A DNA stretch of 9,806 nt from Planctomycetes bacterium UBA1662 (GTDB taxonomy: Bacteria; Planctomycetota; UBA8108). Shown piece after piece: positions 1 to 6,180 of the stretch. Position 1 is the stretch's first letter; each line of letters begins with the position of its first letter. The translations under genes and the position numbers were made by a program. The stretch is taken from the NCBI GenBank assembly GCA_002320775.1, contig DCKY01000021.1:1962-11767 (forward strand), read 5' to 3'. The notes below the pieces were generated by a model. It searched no databases, was not told the DNA's origin, and saw nothing but the letters and a program-made list of their open reading frames with translations.

Positions 1-636
1 GCGGTTGAGCGCCTGGCGCCCGGGCAGGTGGTGGTGCTCGTTCGTAATCTGCAGGCCTTTGCCAGCCGCTACGACGTGGGCCGCATCCTGATCGCGGGCG
101 AATACGATGGTCGCCTTGCGAATGATACCGAGCCGCTGCGGCTGGTGGGCTCGTTGGGTGAGAAGATTCTCGATTTTGAGTACAGCGATGGCTGGATTCC
201 CGAGACCGATGGAGAGGGCCGGTCCCTGGTGATCATCGACGCTCTCGCAGAGCGTTCGGCCTGGAATGATTCCGAGAGCTGGGCCCCGAGCCCCGAGCTC
301 CTCGGTTCGCCTGGCGTTCACGCCCTGGGGCTGCCGCCGGGAGCCGGCGGGCTACAGAGGTCGGGGGATGCGAACCAGGATGGCCGGCTCGACATCTCGG
401 ATGCGGTCGCTCTCCTGAGGCATCTCTTTGTCGGTGTACCCGCTGTTCTGCCCTGCGATGACGGCTTCTCCCGCGATCCGGGAAACATCGCGCTTCTCGA
501 TCACAATGGTGATTCGGGGGTCGATCTGGCCGATGCGGTCGCTCTCCTGGTCTACCTGTTTCAGCAGGGTGCCGAGCCCGCGGGTGGTGTCGACTGCCGG
601 TTGATTCCCGGCTGTCCCGAAACCTGCGCGCAGTAG
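1..636 (+). CDS. C-terminal end of a secreted lamin-tail / dockerin-like protein (5' truncated)
   Basis: The reading frame is open from base 1 to the TAG at 634-636, so the gene starts left of the window and 211 residues are visible; the GTG at 28 is probably an internal codon. Residues about 4-80 look like the end of a lamin tail domain: a PGQVVVLVRN strand, then a LRLVGSLG strand, then DGWIPETDGEG followed by SLVIID. Residues about 120-190 hold two dockerin-type calcium loops, DANQDGRLDISD from D123 and DHNGDSGVDLAD from D167, each followed by an AVALL helix, and the chain ends in a short Cys-containing tail (GCPETC). In planctomycetes and relatives this pairing closes very large exported proteins, often with CotH-like or adhesive modules upstream; those modules are not visible here. 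The dockerin repeats are the surer call. A cellulosome role is not implied, because no cohesin is seen. Confidence 0.82.
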   Translation, partial: AVERLAPGQVVVLVRNLQAFASRYDVGRILIAGEYDGRLANDTEPLRLVGSLGEKILDFEYSDGWIPETDGEGRSLVIIDALAERSAWNDSESWAPSPELLGSPGVHALGLPPGAGGLQRSGDANQDGRLDISDAVALLRHLFVGVPAVLPCDDGFSRDPGNIALLDHNGDSGVDLADAVALLVYLFQQGAEPAGGVDCRLIPGCPETCAQ

Positions 637-649
637 GAGCGCCCGGGAT

Positions 650-1207
650 TCAGTCGCGGTTGTGCCAGTCAACAGGGTTCGCCGAGGAGCATTCCTCGGC
701 GATCTTCTTCGCCGACTCGGTCTCAAGGGCCGCGAGAGCGTTGTCGATCCATTCCCGGGTCGCGTGATGGCCGCGATCTTCGTATTCACGGGCCTGGATC
801 AGGCACTCGAGCCGATCGGCGTCCTTGGCGATGCGGGCCTCGAGGGAGTCTTTAGCCGCGCCTTCTGAGTACAGGGCCCGGAGCTTGTCTCCGAGCACCT
901 CCGGGAGGCGCTGGAGCTGGTCTTCGACGACCTTTTCTTCCGCCCCGTCCCAGTTGACATAGGTCTTTCCCACGCGATGCTGGTCATTGACCCGGGTCTC
1001 ACCGGTGTCGTGGAAGAGGGCGATCGCCGCCGCTCTCTCGGGGTTCGCGCCCTCAAGCTCCGCCAGCAAATAGGCGATGGCGGCGCAGCGAAAGCTGTGG
1101 TCGGCGACGCTCTCGGGCTGATCAACACCCGCGACCCACCAGCCAGAGCGCCTGACCCGCTTGAGCTGTCCAAGCTCGAAGAGGTAGCGTGCTATTCCTT
1201 TTTCCAT
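650..1207 (-). CDS. HD-domain phosphohydrolase, HDDC2/YfbR-like (probable 5'-deoxynucleotidase)
   Basis: A complete 185-residue protein. The start is the ATG at 1207, chosen because AGGAGG lies 7 nt upstream; a longer frame reaching back into the sulfatase gene lacks such support. The metal-binding HD set is intact: H37 in VADHSF, H66-D67 in LFHDTGE, and D131 in KDADRLE, with E70 at the site of the usual catalytic acid. The N-terminal LKRVRRSGW resembles the Arg-aromatic nucleotide-contact segment of HDDC2/YfbR proteins, and NDQHRV after the HD pair is also typical. Known members hydrolyse 5'-deoxynucleoside monophosphates in the cytoplasm; substrate use here is inferred. It sits 14 nt behind the sulfatase gene on the same strand, so co-transcription is likely though no functional link is obvious. 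Its stop lies 13 nt from the stop of the convergent dockerin-protein gene. Confidence 0.9.
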   Translation of the reverse strand: MEKGIARYLFELGQLKRVRRSGWWVAGVDQPESVADHSFRCAAIAYLLAELEGANPERAAAIALFHDTGETRVNDQHRVGKTYVNWDGAEEKVVEDQLQRLPEVLGDKLRALYSEGAAKDSLEARIAKDADRLECLIQAREYEDRGHHATREWIDNALAALETESAKKIAEECSSANPVDWHNRD

Positions 1208-1214
1208 GAACCCG

Positions 1215-1220
1215 CCTCCT
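1215..1220 (-). promoter_or_regulatory. Ribosome binding site of the HD phosphohydrolase gene
   Basis: On the minus strand this reads AGGAGG, a full Shine-Dalgarno match 7 nt before the ATG at 1207. It lies one base past the sulfatase stop codon (1224-1222), so ribosomes ending the sulfatase gene finish almost on top of it. This fixes the start of the HD protein and suggests translational coupling. Confidence 0.75.
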
Positions 1221-1221
1221 G

Positions 1222-2640
1222 CTATCGTTTCCCGGCTTTTTTCCGACCTGTTTTTTTTCTCGGCTCCCGGGGTTTCCAATGGGGTGAGGGTGTGTGGGCC
1301 TCCTCGAAGGCGGCCTCCACCTTCTTGACGAGTTCGGGATGCGCGGCAGCAAGATCGTTGCGCTCACCGATGTCAGAGGTGACATCGTAGATCTCGACAG
1401 GCCGCCCGCCGCGTCTCACGCCCTTGTAGTTGCCCATGCGAACAGCCTGGGAGTAGCCGCGCTCGTAAAACTCCCAGTAGAGATAGGGGTGCTGTTTCTG
1501 TTTTTTTCCGAGCAGCGTCGATACGAAGGAGACACCATCGGTTCCGGAGGGGGCCTCGGCGCCGGATAGCTCGGCGGCTGTGACCAGGAAATCCTGGAAA
1601 CAGCCGATGTGGTTGGTGGTAGAGCCGGCCTTTACCTTGCCGGGCCACCTGACGATCAGGGGGACCCGGATCCCTCCATCGTAGAGGTCTCGTTTCTGGC
1701 CCCTGAGCTTGCCGGAAGATTTGAAGAAGGTCGACTTGCCCCCGCCCTCGCTGTGGGGCCCGTTGTCGGAGGTGAACATAAAAACGGTGTTTTCGGCGAT
1801 GCCGTGTTTTTCAAGGCGATCAAGAATTCGGCCGACATCCCGGTCGAGAAGGGAGATCATCGCCGCGTGGGCTCTCTGGGGCTCGGGCCAGCTCTTTTTG
1901 GCGTAGATCCCCAGGCTGGGGACCTCCATTCCCTTATTGCGGGCCTCGTTGTTGGCATGCGGGATCGTGAAGGGCAGGTAGAGGAAGAAGCGGCGGTCCT
2001 TGTTGCGGTCGATAAAAGAGAGCGCCTCGGTTGCCATGAGGTCGTGCGAATAGGTGACCTTGCTGGTCGCCACCCCCGAGCCCTCGGGGCCGGCGGCCTT
2101 TACCACATTGCCTTCGAGCCGGATCTTCTCTTCATTCCTGAAGAGGAACTCGGGGTAGTAGTTGTGAGCGTGGCGCTGGTTGAGATAGCCGAACCAGTAG
2201 TCAAACCCCTGGCGGTTGGGAATGCCGGTGGAGCCGGGCTCTCCGAGACCCCACTTGCCGATGATGCCGGTAGAGTAGCTCTTCTTTTTGAGCACCTCCG
2301 CCACGGTGATGTCTTCGGGGCGCAGAGGCAGCCGGGCATTGCCGCGGACAAGGGCGTGTCCGGTATGGTAGCCGGTCATCAGCACGCAGCGCGATGGAGC
2401 GCAGACCGTCGATCCGGCGTAGAAGTCGGTGAACCGCATCCCCTCTGCGGCCAGCCGGTCGATCCTGGGGGTCTTGATCTCCTCCTGTCCGTAGCAGCCA
2501 AGATCGCCGTAGCCAAGGTCGTCGGCCATGATGAAGATGATGTTGGGCGGCTCCTGCGCTCCTGCCTTGGAGGCTGGCGGGACCAGCAGCCCAAGCAGCA
2601 GGCAGAGAGTCAACGCCGTCAAGCCCAGTCTTCGGTACAT
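1222..2640 (-). CDS. Exported type I (formylglycine) sulfatase, arylsulfatase-like
   Basis: A complete 472-residue protein. The start ATG at 2640 is supported by GGAGGA 5 nt upstream and by the signal peptide that follows: MYRR, a hydrophobic stretch to about residue 22, and a likely cut near AGA/Q at 28-29. The active-site signature C80-A-P-S-R84 marks a Cys-type sulfatase whose Cys is converted to formylglycine. D40-D41 (MADDLGYGD), D292-N293 (SDNGPH), K129 (GKWGLG), H228 and K316 (RGQKRDLYDGG) match the calcium and sulfate ligand positions of the family. It hydrolyses a sulfate ester in the periplasm or outside the cell; the substrate cannot be read from sequence. The C-terminus is a very basic Lys/Arg tail from about residue 459. 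No formylglycine-generating enzyme or sulfated-glycan utilisation genes are in the window, so the maturase must be elsewhere. Confidence 0.95.
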   Translation of the reverse strand: MYRRLGLTALTLCLLLGLLVPPASKAGAQEPPNIIFIMADDLGYGDLGCYGQEEIKTPRIDRLAAEGMRFTDFYAGSTVCAPSRCVLMTGYHTGHALVRGNARLPLRPEDITVAEVLKKKSYSTGIIGKWGLGEPGSTGIPNRQGFDYWFGYLNQRHAHNYYPEFLFRNEEKIRLEGNVVKAAGPEGSGVATSKVTYSHDLMATEALSFIDRNKDRRFFLYLPFTIPHANNEARNKGMEVPSLGIYAKKSWPEPQRAHAAMISLLDRDVGRILDRLEKHGIAENTVFMFTSDNGPHSEGGGKSTFFKSSGKLRGQKRDLYDGGIRVPLIVRWPGKVKAGSTTNHIGCFQDFLVTAAELSGAEAPSGTDGVSFVSTLLGKKQKQHPYLYWEFYERGYSQAVRMGNYKGVRRGGRPVEIYDVTSDIGERNDLAAAHPELVKKVEAAFEEAHTPSPHWKPREPRKKTGRKKAGKR

Positions 2641-2645
2641 GAAAT

Positions 2646-2651
2646 TCCTCC
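2646..2651 (-). promoter_or_regulatory. Ribosome binding site of the sulfatase gene
   Basis: The minus strand reads GGAGGA with a 5-nt spacer to the ATG at 2640. It selects this start over a further-upstream in-frame codon that would add 33 residues with no signal-peptide character. Confidence 0.7.
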
Positions 2652-2660
2652 GGATGCCAG

Positions 2661-2704
2661 GCCGGGCGGTTGCGCGGCGATTGTACAGGCCTCTTCCGCC
2701 CGGC
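2661..2704. repeat. Perfect 9-bp inverted repeat upstream of the sulfatase gene
   Basis: GCCGGGCGG at 2661-2669 is matched exactly by its reverse complement CCGCCCGGC at 2696-2704, with 26 nt between the arms. The loop carries the candidate -10 box of the sulfatase promoter, and the distal arm overlaps its weak -35 match. It could be an operator, a 5' UTR stem, or chance pairing in GC-rich DNA; the symmetry is seen, the role is inferred. Confidence 0.4.
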
Positions 2705-2706
2705 AA
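2680..2706 (-). promoter_or_regulatory. Candidate promoter for the sulfatase-HD operon
   Basis: On the minus strand TACAAT (2685-2680) is a 5/6 match to a -10 box and TTGCCG (2706-2701) a 4/6 match to a -35 box, but the 15-nt spacer is short. Transcription would start near 2673, giving a leader of about 33 nt. A second TACAAT at 2735-2730 has no good -35. Sigma factor usage in this lineage is unknown, so this stays tentative. Confidence 0.3.
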
Positions 2707-2742
2707 CGAACCAGGCCGACAGGCCCGGTATTGTAACATCCT

Positions 2743-2754
2743 GAAGAGCTCTTC
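2743..2754. repeat. Perfect 12-bp palindrome between the repeat-protein and sulfatase genes
   Basis: GAAGAGCTCTTC reads identically on both strands. It lies about 45 nt past the stop of the exported repeat-protein gene and about 100 nt before the sulfatase start. It has no spacer for a hairpin loop and no T-run after it, so a dimeric-regulator site is more plausible than a terminator. Next to it, TTCGC occurs four times on the plus strand (2761, 2767, 2776, 2784). Confidence 0.3.
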
Positions 2755-2798
2755 GTTGTGTTCGCCTTCGCAGCTTTCGCCTGTTCGCTGCCCGGCTC

Positions 2799-3890
2799 TC
2801 AGCGCTCGTGAATGGGCAGGAACCGGTAGGGGAGCTGCAGGACAATGAGGGCCATCGCCGTACGTACACCCGCGCTGCGTTCCATCAGGCCCGCCTTCCA
2901 GGAGCCGTCGGTCAGCTGGTACTTGAGCAATTGTCGATGGACCCAGCTAAAGTAATCTTTCCAGGAGCGCCCTCCAACCTGGAACAAAGCCTGGGCGCAA
3001 TAGTAGTGGGCGTAGTGAGGAAAGTGGTTGAGGTCCCGGTAGTTCTTTTCGAGATAGACAATGCCCTGGCGGATCTTGATGCTTGAGTAGTCGCCGAGGC
3101 TGTAGAGTATGCAGACCCCCGCAGCTGAGCGCGGGAACTCGCTGCTCCCCCCGGCAGAGCTCCGGCCGATCCTGTAGGCGAAGCCGCCGTCTTTGAGTTG
3201 CGCTCTCTGGATGTATCTCCGGGCGTTCTCAATAACCCCGCCATCGACGGCGATGCCAAGGTTGCGGGCTGCCCTGAGAGCCATGGTCTGGCAGACGGTA
3301 ATAGAGGAGTCGCCATTGGCGCTCTTATTTGTCAGCGCTCCGGTTCCGGCCGGCAGGTAATCCCAGCCGCCCTCCTTTCCCTGGGCGCGTTCGATGAGCT
3401 TGATCGCGCGCTCAAGAGCTTTGCGGATCGCGCCGTCGGGACTGGCGCTCATTCCGTAGAGCTGCGCAAGGTAGAGCGTGGCGAAGCCGTGTCCGTACAT
3501 CTTGCTGTCGCCGTCGTCGATATAGCCGTTCTTTTTCTGGTACCGGAGCAGAGTGGAAGTGTTGAGCTTCAGGGCGGCTACGTATGCTGCAGGGCCGGTC
3601 TTGTCCGTATACCCTCCGGCCAGCAAGGCCATTCCCATCAGGGCGTTGATCGCCACGGGGTAGTCCTCGGATACGAAGGATTTAGAGGTCCTCTGCTGGC
3701 GAATCAGCTGCATGAGCCCGCGCTTGACGGCGAGACGAAGCTCAGGCGTGATCTCCGCCCGGATGGCCCTGCTGCGGTCCTGCGTCTTTACGGCTGGCTG
3801 TGATTGCGCCTCAAGGGGTGTTGCCAGGCCCAGGAGCAGAGTTACTGCGAGAATGCCGCAGCTTATTTTTCGCAGATGGTTTCTTTTCAT
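2799..3890 (-). CDS. Exported prenyltransferase/squalene-cyclase-type repeat protein
   Basis: A complete 363-residue protein. The ATG at 3890 is chosen because a signal peptide follows directly (basic KRNHLRK, hydrophobic core about 9-24, likely cut after LEA at 26-28), with a modest AAAGG upstream; an alternative start 20 codons earlier would bury that signal. The rest is the alpha/alpha toroid of the prenyltransferase and squalene-oxidase repeat superfamily, with repeat marks GGW at 174-176, GGF at 235-237 and DGSW at 328-331, and the tail PYRFLPIHER. No convincing DxDD catalytic motif of squalene-hopene cyclases is present (the nearest is DDGDS at 125-129), and the signal peptide would take it out of the cytoplasm, so a terpene-cyclising role is doubtful. 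Proteins like this are frequent in planctomycetes and have no assigned function. It lies 158 nt upstream of the sulfatase on the same strand. Confidence 0.88.
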   Translation of the reverse strand: MKRNHLRKISCGILAVTLLLGLATPLEAQSQPAVKTQDRSRAIRAEITPELRLAVKRGLMQLIRQQRTSKSFVSEDYPVAINALMGMALLAGGYTDKTGPAAYVAALKLNTSTLLRYQKKNGYIDDGDSKMYGHGFATLYLAQLYGMSASPDGAIRKALERAIKLIERAQGKEGGWDYLPAGTGALTNKSANGDSSITVCQTMALRAARNLGIAVDGGVIENARRYIQRAQLKDGGFAYRIGRSSAGGSSEFPRSAAGVCILYSLGDYSSIKIRQGIVYLEKNYRDLNHFPHYAHYYCAQALFQVGGRSWKDYFSWVHRQLLKYQLTDGSWKAGLMERSAGVRTAMALIVLQLPYRFLPIHER

Positions 3891-4046
3891 AGCGGAACCT
3901 TTCGGGTGCCGGGGTGCCGCGAAGACCTGGCGGCGTCCTGTTATCATCATAGCAGACCATCGCTGGCGGGCACTCCGGATGATCGTTTTTTTTGCTGTTG
4001 AAATATGCTCCTTGCCGACCGCAAACTCTCTCCGGAGGTCCCGGCC
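3891..4046. promoter_or_regulatory. Divergent intergenic region with A/T-rich promoter candidates
   Basis: These 156 nt separate the leftward exported repeat protein from the rightward methyltransferase and should hold both promoters. Leftward, TATGAT at 3951-3946 is a fair -10 box, with an A8 tract (complement of the T8 run 3986-3993) upstream that could act as an UP element, but no good -35 box lies between. Rightward, TATGCT at 4004-4009 is a weak -10 in the most A/T-rich part. Individual boxes are tentative. Confidence 0.35.
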
Positions 4047-5273
4047 ATGAATGAATCAGAAACGCTTATCGAGCTGTGGAAGCGGCTTCTCGAGCCATCC
4101 TCGGGCGAGCTGCTCGTTGCGCTGGAGACCGGTGACCTTCATAGGATCTCCTGGCTGCAGGCTCTTCGCGAGTCCTGGGGAGGTGAGCTGGTGTCGGTGG
4201 CGCTGGAGCTGGTCGAAGCCCGCCGCCGCGCGGCCGTCAAATTTCCTCTTCGGGAGAGTCTCGTCGCTGACATCGCCGGGGTCGAGCAGGCGACCGGGGC
4301 GCTTACCGCGGGCCATAAGGCGGAGCGATTCAAGCGCCTGGCTCCAACGAGGATCCATGATCTCTGTTGCGGCATCGGCGGAGATGGAATGGCTCTGGCT
4401 GCCGTCGCTCCCACCCGAGCCTATGATATCAGCCCCCTCAGGGCCTGGATGTGTGGTGAGAACCTGCGCGCAACGGGGCAGGACGTCGACTGTCGGTGTG
4501 AAGATGTTGAGACCCTCGAGCTCGGGGGGGAGACTCTTCATTTCGACCCCTCACGAAGAGAGGGGGATCTGAAGGGTCGCGGTCGAGGCCGCCGAGCCTG
4601 GGCCTATCGGGATTACAAGCCCGGGCCTGATTTTATCCGGTCCCTGCTGGAGAGAAATCCTGATTCGGCGGTGAAGCTCGGTCCGGGGATCGATGTCGAG
4701 GAGCTCCCGGCGCTTGAACGGCTGGAGGTCGAGTTTATCCAGGAATCCGGCCGCCTGGTGCAGGCTGTCCTCTGGAGTGGAGCGCTCGCTGAAAATGAAG
4801 GCCAGCACACAGCGACCCTGCTTCCCGGGGGAGAGCAGGTCAGCGGCCAGCCCGGGCCGCTGCCCGGAGATTCAGGCGGCGGGCTGGATCGTTGGATTGC
4901 CGTGCCGGCGCTGTCCCTGGAACGCTCCGGTCTCACCGCCTGTCTGTGCCGGGATCCTGGCCTCGAAGAGATAGCTCCCGGGCTTGGCCTCCTCACTGGA
5001 GAGAGCGAGGCGCCCGCTCCCTGGTTTACCAGCTACGAGGTGCTTGAGTCGATGCCGTGGCGCCCTCGCAGGACAGCCGCCTGGCTGGCCGAGAGAGACG
5101 CAGGTGTCGTCGACGTCAAGACGCGCGGCGGAGCGGTGGATCCTGAGAAGGCCAGGAAGCTTCTCAGGGGAAAGGGCTCGAATCACTTTGTGGTTTTCGT
5201 GTTGAGACTTGGCAGGAAGATCATAGCGGCGATCTGTCGTCCGCCGTCATCGCCCGGTTCTCTCAGCGGCTAG
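4047..5273 (+). CDS. Class I SAM-dependent methyltransferase with C-terminal THUMP-like domain
   Basis: A complete 408-residue protein. The ATG at 4047 follows GGAGG by 8 nt; an in-frame ATG 14 codons upstream lacks this. The SAM-binding motif I is DLCCGIGGDG at 105-114, preceded by an alpha-helical N-terminal region. FDPSRREG around D167-P168 is the motif IV equivalent, close to the DPARR of this family, and is followed by GRRAW. From about Y330 (YEVLESMPWRPRR) to about 403 the chain matches the THUMP-like module (KTRGG, RKLLRGKGSNHFVVFVLR). THUMP-type modules usually bring RNA to the catalytic domain, so tRNA or rRNA is a plausible target, but no member with this exact architecture has a substrate I can name. 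It appears to be a single-gene unit, divergent from the exported repeat protein, with a hairpin 18 nt after its stop. Confidence 0.85.
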   Translation: MNESETLIELWKRLLEPSSGELLVALETGDLHRISWLQALRESWGGELVSVALELVEARRRAAVKFPLRESLVADIAGVEQATGALTAGHKAERFKRLAPTRIHDLCCGIGGDGMALAAVAPTRAYDISPLRAWMCGENLRATGQDVDCRCEDVETLELGGETLHFDPSRREGDLKGRGRGRRAWAYRDYKPGPDFIRSLLERNPDSAVKLGPGIDVEELPALERLEVEFIQESGRLVQAVLWSGALAENEGQHTATLLPGGEQVSGQPGPLPGDSGGGLDRWIAVPALSLERSGLTACLCRDPGLEEIAPGLGLLTGESEAPAPWFTSYEVLESMPWRPRRTAAWLAERDAGVVDVKTRGGAVDPEKARKLLRGKGSNHFVVFVLRLGRKIIAAICRPPSSPGSLSG

Positions 5274-5291
5274 TTTCTCCTCGCGGTTGTG

Positions 5292-5313
5292 GGAAGTGGC
5301 TTCCGTTTGTTGT
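5292..5313 (+). terminator. Weak rho-independent-like terminator after the methyltransferase gene
   Basis: GGAAG (5292-5296), a 3-nt loop TGG, then CTTCC (5300-5304) form a 5-bp stem, followed by GTTTGTTGT. The stem is short and the T-run interrupted. The same bases also fit a weak promoter for etfB (TTGTGG at 5287, TGTAAC at 5311, 18-nt spacer), so the assignment is uncertain. Confidence 0.3.
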
Positions 5314-5379
5314 AACTTGTCTCCGGAGGCGGCCTGCCGCCGCACGAGATGAAGGCTTCTTTCAGCCCGAGGACCTGAA

Positions 5380-6132
5380 GTGAAACTCCTGGTAACTCTG
5401 AAGCGAACACCGCAGCGGGATGCCCGCATCCGAATCTCGGAAGAGGGGGACGCTCTCGACCTGGATAATGTCCAGTTTGAGGTCAATCCTTTTGATGAGC
5501 TCGCGGTCGAGGAGGCTCTGCGAATCAAGGAGGCCCGCGGCGAGGCGGAGGTCGTGGTTGTCAGCGTTGGCGCGGAAGAATGTGAGCAACAGCTTGTCAG
5601 CGCCATGGCGATGGGGGCTGATCGCGCGGTGAGGGTCCATCATGATGGCGAGCTCGACAGTCTCCAGGTAGCCAAGGCTCTTGCCGCTGTTGTAGAGCGC
5701 GAGGAACCGGACCTGGTTCTCTCCGGGAAGCTCGCGGTCGATGATGAGTGCGGGCAGGTGCCGGCGATGCTGGCGGGCCTCCTGGGTTGGCCCCAGGCCA
5801 GCCAGGCTTCCGACATCGAGCTCTCCGAAGACGCTTCCGGGGCGACGGTTGTCTGCGAGGTGGATGCCGGGCTGGAGACGGTTTCTCTCGCTCTTCCGGC
5901 GGTGATCATGGCTGACCTGCGTCTGAACGAGCCGCGCTATGCCTCCCTTCCAGGTATTATGAAGGCTAAGAAAAAACCCATTGCGACCCTGGGAATCGAG
6001 GAGCTTGGCGATCTGGGACCGGCCCGAAGCCGGGTGACGGGTTTCCGGGCCCTGGAGGACAAGCCTCCAGGGATCAAGGTCGGCTCGGTTGAGGAGCTGG
6101 TCCAGGCCCTCGAGGAGAAGAAGCTCATTTGA
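5380..6132 (+). CDS. etfB: Electron transfer flavoprotein, beta subunit
   Basis: A complete 250-residue protein, near the usual length for EtfB. The start is GTG at 5380 with GAGG 7 nt upstream; the protein begins MKLLVTLKRTP, the expected first strand. VNPFDELAVEEALRIKE and AMAMGADRAVRV are characteristic, and the region LRLNEPRYASLPGIMKAKKK (180-199) closely matches the recognition loop by which ETF docks its dehydrogenases; L190 corresponds to the docking leucine and K195 to a conserved loop lysine of the mitochondrial protein. With EtfA it forms a soluble cytoplasmic heterodimer (one FAD and, usually, one AMP) that collects electrons from acyl-CoA or dimethylglycine/sarcosine-type dehydrogenases. 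It opens the operon etfB-etfA-EMO. The sequence looks like the classical non-bifurcating type, though that is judged by eye. Confidence 0.96.
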   Translation: MKLLVTLKRTPQRDARIRISEEGDALDLDNVQFEVNPFDELAVEEALRIKEARGEAEVVVVSVGAEECEQQLVSAMAMGADRAVRVHHDGELDSLQVAKALAAVVEREEPDLVLSGKLAVDDECGQVPAMLAGLLGWPQASQASDIELSEDASGATVVCEVDAGLETVSLALPAVIMADLRLNEPRYASLPGIMKAKKKPIATLGIEELGDLGPARSRVTGFRALEDKPPGIKVGSVEELVQALEEKKLI

Positions 6133-6145
6133 GGTGATTGTTATT

Positions 6146-6166
6146 CCCGGCACGCTTCTGGCCGGG
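6146..6166 (+). other. Intercistronic hairpin between etfB and etfA
   Basis: CCCGGC (6146-6151) pairs perfectly with GCCGGG (6161-6166) across a 9-nt loop, in the 48-nt gap. No T-run follows, so it is not an intrinsic terminator. It ends 14 nt before the etfA ATG, next to a weak ribosome site (CAGG at 6171-6174), and might tune etfA translation or mRNA stability; that role is inferred. Confidence 0.35.
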
Positions 6167-6180
6167 GCGGCAGGCAGACC

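Noticed and set aside
367..570. Dockerin repeats as evidence of a cellulosome
   Set aside because: No cohesin, scaffoldin or glycosidase is in the window, and dockerin-like ends are common on non-cellulosomal proteins in planctomycetes.
1609..2736. Long open frame on the plus strand opposite the sulfatase gene
   Set aside because: It has no recognisable domain and its composition is what the complement of a GC-rich coding strand gives; the minus-strand sulfatase has every family motif.
1222..3890. Sulfated-polysaccharide utilisation locus
   Set aside because: Only one sulfatase is present, with no transporter, glycoside hydrolase, regulator or SusCD-type pair beside it.
3986..3993. T8 run as a rho-independent terminator
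   Set aside because: No good stem precedes it and it lies between two divergent genes, where no transcript should end; an A-tract upstream of a promoter is more likely.
5362..6153. Minus-strand open frame covering all of etfB
   Set aside because: etfB is certain from its motifs; the antisense translation matches no family I recognise.
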